Assembly: GCA_030602245.1 (NCBI GenBank)
Contig: JAUWAC010000008.1
Location: 1-64,000 of the forward strand
Direction: 5' to 3'
Length of the DNA stretch: 64,000 bases
From: Marinobacterium sp.
Lineage (GTDB): Bacteria > Pseudomonadota > Gammaproteobacteria > Pseudomonadales > Balneatricaceae
The notes beneath the pieces are model-generated. The model ran no database searches and was not told where the DNA came from. It saw only the letters and a list, made by a program, of their open reading frames with translations. Positions 40,715 to 49,189 of this stretch are shown one piece after another. The position numbers and the translations under genes were made by a program. How positions within the stretch are numbered: position 1 is the stretch's first letter; each line of letters begins with the position of its first letter.

Positions 40715-41970
40715 TATCCTGTAACCCTCTCCGGAACCGGTTTAGTGCTTTCCATCCTGGTGTAGAAGGGCATCAGAATGAAGTAGGCGAAATACAGCAC
40801 CGTACAGATCTGAGCCACGATGGTACGACCCGGAGTTGAGGGCAGCGCGCCCAGTACACCCAGAATCACGAAGCTTACGGCGAAGATCAGCAGCCACAGC
40901 TTGCTCAGCCAACCCTTGTAGCGGATCGACTTGACCGGGCTACGGTCGAGCCAGGGCAGCACGAACAGAATCGCAATCGCCGCACCCATCACCACGACGC
41001 CCCAGAACTTGGCGTCAAGGCCGAACAGCGGGAAGGTTACGGCACGCAGCATCGCGTAGAACGGTGTGAAGTACCAGACCGGAGCGATGTATGCAGGCGT
41101 CTTCAGCGGGTTAGCCGGTTCGAAGTTGGGCTTCTCGATGAAGTAGCCACCCCCTTCCGGGAACCAGAAGACGACGATACAGAATACGAACAGGAACACG
41201 ACGACACCGACGATATCTTTCACGGTGTAGTACGGGTGGAACGGAATACCGTCCAGCGGCACGCCGTTTTCGTCCTTGTTCTTCTTGATCTCGATACCGT
41301 CCGGGTTGTTGGAGCCCACTTCGTGCAGCGCGATGATGTGCAGCACAACCAGCGCCAGCAGCACGATCGGCAGCGCGATAACATGCAGCGCGAAGAAGCG
41401 GTTCAGCGTAATGCCGGAGATCAGGTAGTCACCACGAATCCACTGCTGCAGGTCCGGACCGATAACCGGGATCGCACCGAACAGGGAAACGATAACCTGA
41501 GCGCCCCAGTATGACATCTGACCCCACGGCAGCAGGTAGCCCATGAAGGCTTCCGCCATCAGCGCCAGGTAGATGGTCATACCGAAGATCCACACCAGCT
41601 CGCGCGGGTTACGGTAAGAACCGTACATCATGCCGCGGAACATGTGCAGATAGACAACAACGAAGAACGCGGAGGCACCGGTAGAGTGCAGATAGCGCAG
41701 AATCCAGCCGTACTCGACATCACGCATGATGTACTCGACGGAAGCGAAAGCGCCTTCAGCGGTCGGCGTATAGCTCATGGTCAGCCAGATACCGGTCAGG
41801 ATCTGGTTAACCAGCACCAGCAGTGCCAGAGAGCCGAAGAAATACCAGAAGTTGAAGTTCTTCGGAGCGTAATACTTGGAGAGATGATCTTCCCACATCG
41901 CCGTGGCGGGGAAGCGGTCGTCGATCCAGCCCATCAGGCCCGGATTTCCTTTATTGCGGTTGCCAGCCAT
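40714..41970 (-). CDS. petB: Ubiquinol-cytochrome c reductase, cytochrome b
   Basis: Membrane core of the bc1 complex with two b haems and the quinol and quinone sites. 418 residues, about eight membrane helices. Paired haem-ligating histidines are visible in RYLHSTGASAFFVVVYLHMFR and FFALHVIALPIVLLALVVLH. The PEW-type Qo-site motif appears as FPEGGG-like region near WFPEGGGYF plus PYYTVKDIVG. Overlaps petA and petC by one base each. Confidence 0.95.
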   Translation of the reverse strand: MAGNRNKGNPGLMGWIDDRFPATAMWEDHLSKYYAPKNFNFWYFFGSLALLVLVNQILTGIWLTMSYTPTAEGAFASVEYIMRDVEYGWILRYLHSTGASAFFVVVYLHMFRGMMYGSYRNPRELVWIFGMTIYLALMAEAFMGYLLPWGQMSYWGAQVIVSLFGAIPVIGPDLQQWIRGDYLISGITLNRFFALHVIALPIVLLALVVLHIIALHEVGSNNPDGIEIKKNKDENGVPLDGIPFHPYYTVKDIVGVVVFLFVFCIVVFWFPEGGGYFIEKPNFEPANPLKTPAYIAPVWYFTPFYAMLRAVTFPLFGLDAKFWGVVVMGAAIAILFVLPWLDRSPVKSIRYKGWLSKLWLLIFAVSFVILGVLGALPSTPGRTIVAQICTVLYFAYFILMPFYTRMESTKPVPERVTG

Positions 41971-42566
41971 TACACTGCCTCCTGATCGACACCGATAACC
42001 AGCGTGTTATCGTCTTCGTATGAGTGCGGCGGGATCACCAGGTTGGTCGGTGCCGGTACGCCCTTGTATACACGACCGGAGAGATCGAACTTGGAGCCGT
42101 GACAGGGACAGAAGAAGCCACCCAGCCAATCCGGACCCAGGTCTTCCGGCGCCACTTCCGGCCGGTAGGTCGGTGAGCAGCCCAGGTGGGTACAGATACC
42201 AACCATCACCATGATTTCCGGGCGCAGCGCACGAACCGGTGTATTCGGCACGTAATCCGGCTGCTGCGGTTTTTCCGAGAGCGGGTCCGCCAGGCGATCG
42301 TTCAGCTTCTCCAGATTTTCCAGCGCCTCTTCGCTGCGACGCACAATCCAGACCGGCTTGCCGCGCCACTCAACGATCATCTGCTGGCCAACTTCAAGCT
42401 TGCTGATATCCGCCGTTGCGGGCGCGCCAGCGGCTTTCGCCTTGGCACTCGGATTCCAGGAAGCCACGAACGGGACAGCAGCTCCCACGGCACCCACTGC
42501 ACCTACGGCAGAGGTGGCACCGATCAGAAGCCGGCGCCGACCCTTGTTCACGCCGTCATTGCTCAT
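41970..42566 (-). CDS. petA: Ubiquinol-cytochrome c reductase, Rieske iron-sulfur subunit
   Basis: Periplasmic [2Fe-2S] protein of bc1 with an uncleaved Tat-type membrane anchor (GRRRLLIGATSAVGAVGA). Cluster ligands are CTHLGC and CPCHGS, each with Cys and His. 198 residues from ATG 42566, starting MSNDGVNKGRRR as in Pseudomonas; an ATG three codons upstream (42575) is also in frame. First gene of petABC. Confidence 0.95.
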   Translation of the reverse strand: MSNDGVNKGRRRLLIGATSAVGAVGAVGAAVPFVASWNPSAKAKAAGAPATADISKLEVGQQMIVEWRGKPVWIVRRSEEALENLEKLNDRLADPLSEKPQQPDYVPNTPVRALRPEIMVMVGICTHLGCSPTYRPEVAPEDLGPDWLGGFFCPCHGSKFDLSGRVYKGVPAPTNLVIPPHSYEDDNTLVIGVDQEAV

Positions 42567-42673
42567 TAACTTCATCTCCCCTCAATCGACGAGCCGCTTT
42601 CGCACACACACAAAAGACAGGCCGCCTTTTCAGTCATGAAAACCACGAAAACCGGATTTTTCAAATGGCGGAA

Positions 42674-42702
42674 ATCTTAAAGAAATTACCCTATGGATAC
42701 AA
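42674..42702 (-). promoter_or_regulatory. petABC promoter
   Basis: Minus-strand TTGTAT (42702-42697), 17 bases, TAAGAT (42679-42674), about 110 bases before petA. Confidence 0.5.
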
Positions 42703-42758
42703 GGTAAAATGGTCCGCTTCGACCAATTAACGACCCTGTAAAATTCGGATTTTCGGAC

Positions 42759-42795
42759 AAAAAAAACCCGCAACCATAAGGCCACGGGTTTTTTT
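42759..42795 (-). terminator. Terminator after rplM-rpsI
   Basis: ACCCGTGGCC and GGTTGCGGGT form a stem with an ATAA/TTAT loop; runs of A and T flank both sides, so on the minus strand it ends in TTTTTTTT. Confidence 0.85.
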
Positions 42796-42831
42796 CGTAC
42801 AGCCGTTTGCGGCCCAGGACCGCAACGCTGA

Positions 42832-43224
42832 TTAACGCTTGGAGAACTGCGGACGCTTGCGCGCTTTGCGCAGACCGACCTTCTTACGCTCAACAGCACG
42901 GGCGTCACGAGTGACGTAGCCAGCCTGACGCAGCGTCGGACGCAAAGTCTCGTCGTACTCCATCAGTGCACGGGTGATGCCGTGACGGATCGCACCGGCC
43001 TGACCGAAACCGCCACCACCGGCGACAGTAACGTATACGTCAAACTTTTCCTTGGTCTCGGTGAGTTCCAGCGGCTGCATGACGATCATGCGCGCAGTTT
43101 CACGACCAAAGTAATCTTCCAAGGTGCGCTGGTTGATGGTGATTTTGCCAGTACCCGGGCGCAGGAAGACGCGCGCGGTAGACGTTTTACGACGGCCAGT
43201 GCCGTAATACTGAGTAGTAGCCAT
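42832..43224 (-). CDS. rpsI: 30S ribosomal protein S9
   Basis: 130 residues, beginning [20 protein letters not shown] and ending in the basic tail [12 protein letters not shown] that reaches the P-site tRNA. The [18 protein letters not shown] block is standard. Co-transcribed with rplM 14 bases upstream. Confidence 0.97.
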   Translation of the reverse strand: MATTQYYGTGRRKTSTARVFLRPGTGKITINQRTLEDYFGRETARMIVMQPLELTETKEKFDVYVTVAGGGGFGQAGAIRHGITRALMEYDETLRPTLRQAGYVTRDARAVERKKVGLRKARKRPQFSKR

Positions 43225-43238
43225 TATTCGCCTTCCCC

Positions 43239-43670
43239 TTAGATATTCAGTTCTTTAGGCTGCTGTGCCTGGTGCGGGTGTTCAGCACCGGCGTACACTT
43301 TCAGCTTGGTGTACATAGCACGACCGAGCGGGCCTTTCGGCAGCATGCCCTTAACGGCAAGCTCGATAGTACGCTCAGGGAAGGTCTGTACCATCTTGTT
43401 GAAGTTGGCTTCCTTCAGGCCACCCGGGAACCCGGAGTGACGGTAGTACATCTTGTCGTTACGCTTGTTGCCGGTCACATTGACCTTCTCAGCGTTGATA
43501 ACAACGATGTAGTCGCCGGTATCAACGTGCGGAGTGTATTCCGGCTTGTGCTTGCCACGCAGACGACGTGCGATTTCAGTCGCCAGACGACCCAGAGTTT
43601 TACCCTCGGCGTCAACAACATACCAGTCGCGTTTTACTTCGGCTGGCTTAGCGCTAACAGTTGTGCTCAT
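43239..43670 (-). CDS. rplM: 50S ribosomal protein L13
   Basis: 143 residues; the signatures [17 protein letters not shown] and [12 protein letters not shown] and the [17 protein letters not shown] block are present. Typical rplM-rpsI operon. Confidence 0.97.
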   Translation of the reverse strand: MSTTVSAKPAEVKRDWYVVDAEGKTLGRLATEIARRLRGKHKPEYTPHVDTGDYIVVINAEKVNVTGNKRNDKMYYRHSGFPGGLKEANFNKMVQTFPERTIELAVKGMLPKGPLGRAMYTKLKVYAGAEHPHQAQQPKELNI

Positions 43671-43807
43671 TGTATCTATACCTTGAACTTTAAGTCTCGA
43701 ATCCGGGCACAGCCCGATTTCCGACTTACCTTATAGTTATTGGTTGCCACCGACCCGAAAGCCTGCAACAACGTACACTATCCCCTGCCCCTTGCAGAGG
43801 AGCGCGA

Positions 43808-43836
43808 ATTATAGACAAGCGCACCGGTGAAATCCA
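43808..43836 (-). promoter_or_regulatory. rplM-rpsI promoter
   Basis: A perfect TATAAT (43813-43808) on the minus strand; at 17 bases upstream lies TGGATT (43836-43831), a weak -35. About 140 bases before rplM, leaving room for a leader. Confidence 0.5.
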
Positions 43837-43877
43837 GTGCCTGAACGCTCCAGAATGCCCCCTCGCGTTCAACAGCA

Positions 43878-44987
43878 TCAACCGGCGCGATGGGCCTTTT
43901 TCAGGTACTCATGTGACTGCATTTCGAGCAGGCGACTCTGGGTCCGCTGAATCTCGAATTCCAGCCGCCCTTCGCTGTAAATCTCCGGAATCGGCACCGC
44001 CGCCGACAGAATCAGCTTGACGCCACTGTCGTAAAACTCGTCCACCATATTGATAAAGCGGCGTGCCGCATCGTCATTCGACCGTCCCAGCTGAGGCACA
44101 TTGCTGACGATAACCGCGTGGAAAATCTTCGCCAGCTCGATATAGTCGTTCTGCGAGCGCGGACCGTTGCACAGCGCATCAAAATCGAACCAGACCACAT
44201 CTTCACAGACGCGACGACACTCGATTTCGCGACCGTTCACTTCGATACGCACACCTTCCTCGACCTCCTCGAGATCCGGCGCCAACGCTTCGAAGCTGCG
44301 ATTCAGACTTTCATCTGCGCTGCTGTCGAGCGGACAGTGATAGAGCTCGGCCTGCTCCAACGTACGCAGACGATAGTCGATGCCACCATCGACATTGACG
44401 ACCTCCGTATAACGTTTGATCAGATCGATCGCCGGCAGGAAGCGCGCACGCTGCAAGCCATCCTTATAAAGGCCGTCGGGCACGATATTGGAGGTCGCCA
44501 CCAGCGACACACCATTGTTGAACAGCTGCTCCATCAGCCCGCCAAGAATCATCGCATCGGTGATATCGGAAACAAAGAATTCGTCAAAACAGATAATGCG
44601 CGCTTCGGCCGCGTATTTACGACCGATCTCGACCAGCGGGTTTTTGGTACCATCGAGCAGACGCAGTTCATGATGCACGCGCTGCATGAAACGGTGGAAG
44701 TGAGTGCGCATTTTGCGCTCGAACGGCAGACTGTCGTAGAAGGTATCCATCAGATAGGTTTTGCCACGACCGACCCCGCCCCAGAAGTACAAGCCCTTGA
44801 TCGGCTCCTGTTTGGTACCGCGCAGCTTGCCGGTAAGCCGCTGCATCAGCCCGGGACGCGGCGCCTGCTCGGCTGCGACCAGCTCGTCATAGAGTCGCTG
44901 GAGGTGACCGACGGCCATCTCCTGAGTCGGGTCATAGGAAAAGTCATCCCGTTTCAGATCCTGCTTGTAACGCTCCAGCGGTGTCAT
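43878..44987 (-). CDS. zapE: Cell division ATPase ZapE (AFG1 family)
   Basis: 369-residue AFG1-like ATPase; in E. coli ZapE acts at the Z ring under low oxygen and also in ubiquinone metabolism. Walker A GGVGRGKTYLMDTFYDSLP is near residue 70-85; Walker B is in ICFDEFFVSDITDA. The C-terminal region with RRFINMVDEFYDSGVKL is typical. It is upstream of rplM on the same strand, a common arrangement. Confidence 0.93.
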   Translation of the reverse strand: MTPLERYKQDLKRDDFSYDPTQEMAVGHLQRLYDELVAAEQAPRPGLMQRLTGKLRGTKQEPIKGLYFWGGVGRGKTYLMDTFYDSLPFERKMRTHFHRFMQRVHHELRLLDGTKNPLVEIGRKYAAEARIICFDEFFVSDITDAMILGGLMEQLFNNGVSLVATSNIVPDGLYKDGLQRARFLPAIDLIKRYTEVVNVDGGIDYRLRTLEQAELYHCPLDSSADESLNRSFEALAPDLEEVEEGVRIEVNGREIECRRVCEDVVWFDFDALCNGPRSQNDYIELAKIFHAVIVSNVPQLGRSNDDAARRFINMVDEFYDSGVKLILSAAVPIPEIYSEGRLEFEIQRTQSRLLEMQSHEYLKKAHRAG

Positions 44988-45082
44988 CTGACTCGATTCC
45001 TCGTACCACAGCCCCTTCGTTCACAGCACGCACCAGAGCGCGCCGAAAGCGCTGCAAAATTGACCAGTATCAAAAGCAGCGA

Positions 45083-45111
45083 ACTTTACTGCTGCGCAGC
45101 ATTTTAATCAA
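45083..45111 (-). promoter_or_regulatory. zapE promoter
   Basis: Minus-strand TTGATT (45111-45106), 17 bases, TAAAGT (45088-45083), in the 147-base lrgB-zapE gap. A small inverted repeat (GCAGC/GCTGC) overlaps the spacer. Confidence 0.5.
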
Positions 45112-45134
45112 ATGGCAGCCCGCCGGTCGGCGTT

Positions 45135-45845
45135 TTAAACACCCACCAGCGATACCAGCAGCGGCACCAGAAACGCCGTCACCAGACCGGTCACCGCCAT
45201 CGCCAGACCCGCAAACGCGCCGGCCATACTGCTCAGTCCAAGGGCATACGCCGTGCCAATCCCGTGCGCCGACAGCCCCAGCGTAAAACCACGCGCAATA
45301 TCGTTATCGATCCGCAACAACCGGAAGATCCAGGGCGCCATGACACAGCCCAGCATACCGGTCATCAGGACCAGCCCTGCTGCCATCGACGGATAGCCGC
45401 CAATTTTCTCGACGATGCCGATCGCGATCGGCGACGTCACCGATTTCGGCGCCAGCGTCAGAATGGTGCGCGTTTCGCCGCCGAGCAGCCACGCAATGCC
45501 CGCTGCGCTGACGACCGCAACCGTTGCACCGGAAAGCGTTGCGACCAGTATCGGCAGCCACATCCGCCGAATGCGGTCGAAATAATCATACAGGGGCACC
45601 CCCAACGCGACGGTCGCCGGCCCGAGCAGGAAGTGGATAAACTGGGCGCCGTCGAAATAGGTGTCGTAGTCGGTATCGGTCAGCACCAGCAGGCTGATCA
45701 ACATCGCCATCGAAATCAGCACCGGATGCAACAGAGACAGCCCGCCCAGCTTGCGGTTGAGCCAACGACTGAACATGAAGACCACGATTGTCAGCACAAT
45801 CCAGAACAGCGGACGTGCCGCGAAATAGACCCAGAAGGCGGTCAT
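45135..45845 (-). CDS. LrgB/CidB-family membrane protein
   Basis: 235-residue polytopic membrane protein with about seven hydrophobic segments. The conserved LAPKSVTSPIAIGI and HGIGTAYALGLSS blocks identify the LrgB family. Such pairs were first described as holin/antiholin-like and later, in Bacillus, as a pyruvate transporter. Starts at ATG 45845, overlapping the lrgA-type stop as ATGA; the frame is open upstream without support. Confidence 0.88.
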   Translation of the reverse strand: MTAFWVYFAARPLFWIVLTIVVFMFSRWLNRKLGGLSLLHPVLISMAMLISLLVLTDTDYDTYFDGAQFIHFLLGPATVALGVPLYDYFDRIRRMWLPILVATLSGATVAVVSAAGIAWLLGGETRTILTLAPKSVTSPIAIGIVEKIGGYPSMAAGLVLMTGMLGCVMAPWIFRLLRIDNDIARGFTLGLSAHGIGTAYALGLSSMAGAFAGLAMAVTGLVTAFLVPLLVSLVGV

Positions 45846-46204
45846 GACTCCTCGCCCTCCGCGATCATTCTGCGCGCCAGGCGCGATAACACCCAGCCGG
45901 TCACGGCCATCGTAATGGCCGTGCTGGCGATCAGCGTTACCACCAGCACCAGCCATTCCCGCGCCAGCAGCTCAAAGTGCGACATCAACCCCACGCCAGC
46001 CGGCACAAACAGCAGCGCCAGGTGACTCAGCAGATTATCCGATACCCGACGCAGAGCATCCGGCACCCTGCGTTTCATCACCAGCAGCCCGATGACAAGC
46101 AGCAACATGCCCATCACGGGCCCGGGAACCGGCAGCCCCAACGCGACAACCACCCACTCACCGGCAAGCTGACACCCCAACAAGACCACTACGCCATTCA
46201 ACAT
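45842..46204 (-). CDS. LrgA/CidA-family membrane protein
   Basis: 120-residue protein with four hydrophobic segments, the LrgA/CidA size. The motifs LPVPGPVMGMLLL and LLSHLALLFVPAGVGLM are typical. AAGGAG lies 6 bases before ATG 46204. Partner of the LrgB-type protein; no LytR-type regulator gene is adjacent. The role, whether murein-hydrolase control or pyruvate transport, is not decided by sequence. Confidence 0.88.
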   Translation of the reverse strand: MLNGVVVLLGCQLAGEWVVVALGLPVPGPVMGMLLLVIGLLVMKRRVPDALRRVSDNLLSHLALLFVPAGVGLMSHFELLAREWLVLVVTLIASTAITMAVTGWVLSRLARRMIAEGEES

Positions 46205-46263
46205 ATCCCTCTCCTTCACGACTGACCGCCACAGCCTTCCTGGCAATTTTTCTGCAAAGGCTA

Positions 46264-46292
46264 TTGGCAGGCTGCGGCGGCCTCACTATAAT
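46264..46292 (+). promoter_or_regulatory. Promoter of first tRNA-Pro
   Basis: TTGGCA (46264-46269), 17 bases, TATAAT (46287-46292), followed by the GC-rich discriminator GCGCCCC typical of stringently controlled tRNA promoters. Confidence 0.8.
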
Positions 46293-46375
46293 GCGCCCCG
46301 TCGATTCGGCACAGGCCTGTTAGGCCAAAGTCGAGGCGATCCGGAAGCGTCGATCCGACTCTTCCATCACAGCGT

Positions 46376-46452
46376 CGGGGTGTAGCTCAGCCTGGTAGAG
46401 CACTGTCTTCGGGAGGCAGGGGTCGTAGGTTCAAATCCTGTCACCCCGACCA
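46376..46452 (+). tRNA. tRNA-Pro (anticodon CGG), copy 1
   Basis: 77 bases. Acceptor CGGGGTG/CACCCCG with encoded CCA, D arm GCTC/GAGC, anticodon stem CTGTC/GGCAG with loop TTCGGGA (anticodon CGG, reading CCG), T arm with GTTCAAATC. Identical to copy 2. Confidence 0.95.
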
Positions 46453-46830
46453 TTTCTTCACCGGTCAACCAGAACCTGTTCCTTACCTGATCAAAGCATC
46501 TGATCAAAGCACCAGCCCTGTTTTCCAGGCGTTTCATATGCCTGTTCATGTATCCGGCGTGCGACCTGCCCAACCGACACCGCGCAACCGCCTGCGCGCG
46601 CAAAGAATCTTCCGCATGTTGTTGACAGCCAAAGAAAAACCCTTATAATTCGCGCTCACTTGATCGACGCGGGCAACCCGATCCGCAGCGGCCTGTGTAA
46701 CCACAGAGCTGTACAGACATCGAATCAAGCAGGCGCTGCGACAGCCAATCGCTGCGACAGCAATCGCTGCGACAGCAGATCACGCCAGAAAGTACCAGAG
46801 TCGTATCCGGTTCCGGATCGACAACCACGT
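46453..46830 (+). other. Spacer between the two tRNA-Pro genes
   Basis: No gene. It holds a near-consensus promoter TTGACA (46622-46627), 16 bases, TATAAT (46644-46649), about 180 bases before copy 2, and a three-fold tandem repeat (46735-46781). Confidence 0.7.
46735..46781 (+). repeat. Three tandem 15-16 bp repeats
   Basis: Units GCTGCGACAGCCAATC, GCTGCGACAGCAATC and GCTGCGACAGCAGATC follow each other in the leader of the second tRNA-Pro, 50 bases before the mature 5' end. Confidence 0.85.
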
Positions 46831-46907
46831 CGGGGTGTAGCTCAGCCTGGTAGAGCACTGTCTTCGGGAGGCAGGGGTCGTAGGTTCAAATCCTGTCACC
46901 CCGACCA
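46831..46907 (+). tRNA. tRNA-Pro (anticodon CGG), copy 2
   Basis: Identical to copy 1 over all 77 bases. The identity extends 3 bases upstream and 9 downstream (46373-46461 equals 46828-46916, 89 bp), pointing to a local duplication. Confidence 0.95.
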
Positions 46908-47146
46908 TTTCTTCACTGGCCACTTCGGCCGAGATCATCCAAACCCATTGGGCCTGCAAACGTACGCTACCCGAGCGGAACAGTTGCGCGCCACAAAACC
47001 CAAACATTCATTACGAATGGCCCCGCATCGGCACGCCCCTGCTGACACGCGCGATAGCACATACCCATAGCAGGCCGCCTCGCAACCCCAGCACGCCTGT
47101 TCAGACCCACAGCGCTGAAACAACCATTTGCCCCTGACAGAAACAG

Positions 47147-47170
47147 AAAAGGCTCCCGCAGGAGCCTTTT
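47147..47170. terminator. Bidirectional terminator between tRNA-Pro and aceF
   Basis: AAAAGGCTCC and GGAGCCTTTT form a perfect 10-bp stem with loop CGCA, with T-runs in both directions. The rest of the 281-base gap (46908-47188) shows nothing else. Confidence 0.88.
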
Positions 47171-47188
47171 CGTTTCACCGTGCCACCA

Positions 47189-49147
47189 TCAGAGCAGCAG
47201 GCGACGGATGTCGCTGAGCAGGCCATTGAGCTCAGTGAGGAAGCGACCTGCGTCACCACCGTTGATCGCACGATGGTCGTACGACAGACACAGCGGCAGC
47301 ATCTGACGCGGCTCGAACTCCTTGCCATTCCAGCGCGGCTTGATATCCGCCTTGGACACCCCGAGGATCGCGACCTCTGGCGCATTCACGATCGGCGTAA
47401 AGCCGGTGCCGCCAATGCCACCCAGGCTCGAGATCGTGAAGCAGGCACCCTGCATCTCGTTCGGCTTGAGCTTGCGATCCTTGGCCTTGCCGGCCAGTTC
47501 CATCGCCTCATTGGAGAGTTCGTAAATACTCTTCTTGTCCGCGTCCTTGATGACCGGAACCATCAGGCCGTTCGGCGTATCCACCGCAATACCGATGTTC
47601 ACATACTTCTTGTAGACGATGTGTTCACCATCCGCATGCAGCGATGCATTGAACTTCTGATGACGCGTCAGCGCGATGGCAGCGGCCTTGATCAGGAACG
47701 GCAGCGGCGTCAGCTTCACACCGGACTTCGCAGCCTCGTCCTTCATCTCCTTGCGGAATTTCTCCAGCTCGGTGATGTCCGCCTCATCAAACTGAGTGAC
47801 GTGCGGGATATTGAGCCAGCAGCGCGTCATGTTATCGCGCGTGATCTTGTCGACCTTGCTCAGCTTGTGCAGTTCGATTTCACCAAACTTGCTGAAATCA
47901 ACCTCCGGAATCGGCGGAATACCCGAACCAGCTACCGGCGCCGCTGCACCAGCACCTTTCTCAAGCTGCTTCAGTGCGCTCTTGACGTAGGCCTGCACAT
48001 CCTCTTTGAGGATTCGACCCTTGCGCCCGCTGCCGCTGACCTTGGTCAGATCAACACCGAATTCACGCGCCAGCGCTCGTACAGCCGGACCGGCGTACAC
48101 ACTGCGATTTTTCTTCTCGAGCGCGTTCAGATCTGCTGCTGACGCCGGCGCAGAAGGCGCAGCTGTGGCCGCTGCCTTGACGGGTGTCGGCGCCTCAGCC
48201 TTAGCCGGTGCAGCAGGTTTGCTCGGCGCTGTCGCCGGCGCTGCGGCACCCTGCACTTCAAGCTCGAGCAGCAGGTCGCCCTCGTTGACCTTGTCGCCTT
48301 CCTTGATCTTCATCGACTTGACGACACCGCCTTTCGGTGCCGGCACTTCCATCGATGCCTTGTCGGTTTCCAGGGTAATCAGGCTGTCGCCTTCGGCGAT
48401 CGTATCACCGTCCTTGACCATGACTTCGATGACATCGACATCGCTGGCACCGCTCAGATCCGGAATCCGGACCTCTTCGATACCGCCAGCGGCAGGTGCC
48501 GGAGCAGCGTCCTGCGTCGCCGGCTGCTCTGCCGCCGGCGCAGCGGTTTCAGCCGGTGCCGCGGCCGCGCCACCACTGACCTCAAGCTCCAGCAGCAGAT
48601 CACCTTCGTTGACCTTGTCGCCTTCCTTGATTTTCATCGATTTGATAACGCCGGCCTTCGGCGCCGGCACTTCCATCGACGCCTTGTCGGTTTCCAGCGT
48701 AATCAGGCTGTCGCCCTCTTCGACGCTGTCGCCCTCCTTGACCAGAACCTCGATAACATCGACGTCGCTGGCGCCGCTCAGATCAGGAATGGTCACCGCT
48801 TCAACGGCACCGCCGGCAGCCGGCGCCGCAGGCGCCGGCGCGCTTTCGGCCGCAGCCGGAGCGGCAGCTTCGGCTTTCGGCTCTTCCGCCACCGGCTCGC
48901 TTACACCACCCTCGGCTTCAACCTCGACAATGGCATCGCCTTCACTGCAGGTGCCGCCTTCGCTGACCAACACCTTTTTGACAACGCCGCCAACGGTAGC
49001 CGGGACTTCCATCGAGGCCTTGTCGGTTTCCAGCGTGATCAGGCTGTCGCCTTCGGCGATAACGTCGCCTTCCTTGACCAGAACCTCGATGATGTCGACA
49101 CCGTCGTAGCCGCCGATATCCGGCACTGTAATGGTTGTTGTGCTCAC
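47189..49147 (-). CDS. aceF: Pyruvate dehydrogenase E2, dihydrolipoamide acetyltransferase
   Basis: Core of the pyruvate dehydrogenase complex, moving the acetyl group to CoA. 652 residues: three lipoyl domains (about 1-80, 118-195, 225-305), each with the lipoylated Lys in ETDKASMEVP, joined by Ala/Pro-rich linkers; a peripheral subunit-binding domain (about 353-390, SVYAGPAVRALAREFGVDL); and the catalytic domain with DHRAINGGDAGRF near the end. Follows aceE after 42 bases; no lpd gene follows. Confidence 0.96.
   Translation of the reverse strand: MSTTTITVPDIGGYDGVDIIEVLVKEGDVIAEGDSLITLETDKASMEVPATVGGVVKKVLVSEGGTCSEGDAIVEVEAEGGVSEPVAEEPKAEAAAPAAAESAPAPAAPAAGGAVEAVTIPDLSGASDVDVIEVLVKEGDSVEEGDSLITLETDKASMEVPAPKAGVIKSMKIKEGDKVNEGDLLLELEVSGGAAAAPAETAAPAAEQPATQDAAPAPAAGGIEEVRIPDLSGASDVDVIEVMVKDGDTIAEGDSLITLETDKASMEVPAPKGGVVKSMKIKEGDKVNEGDLLLELEVQGAAAPATAPSKPAAPAKAEAPTPVKAAATAAPSAPASAADLNALEKKNRSVYAGPAVRALAREFGVDLTKVSGSGRKGRILKEDVQAYVKSALKQLEKGAGAAAPVAGSGIPPIPEVDFSKFGEIELHKLSKVDKITRDNMTRCWLNIPHVTQFDEADITELEKFRKEMKDEAAKSGVKLTPLPFLIKAAAIALTRHQKFNASLHADGEHIVYKKYVNIGIAVDTPNGLMVPVIKDADKKSIYELSNEAMELAGKAKDRKLKPNEMQGACFTISSLGGIGGTGFTPIVNAPEVAILGVSKADIKPRWNGKEFEPRQMLPLCLSYDHRAINGGDAGRFLTELNGLLSDIRRLLL
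48240..49140 (-). repeat. Three repeated lipoyl-domain coding segments of aceF
   Basis: Blocks at about 48250-48470, 48575-48790 and 48930-49140 are similar DNA, the first two nearly identical apart from silent changes. This suggests duplication followed by homogenisation. Confidence 0.7.
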
Positions 49148-49189
49148 AATACTGTCCTCTCGTTAACCTTCAGATGTTCAGGTGCCGGT

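Noticed and set aside
46660..47070. 136-codon frame across the second tRNA-Pro
   Set aside because: It runs through the tRNA gene and has no coding support.
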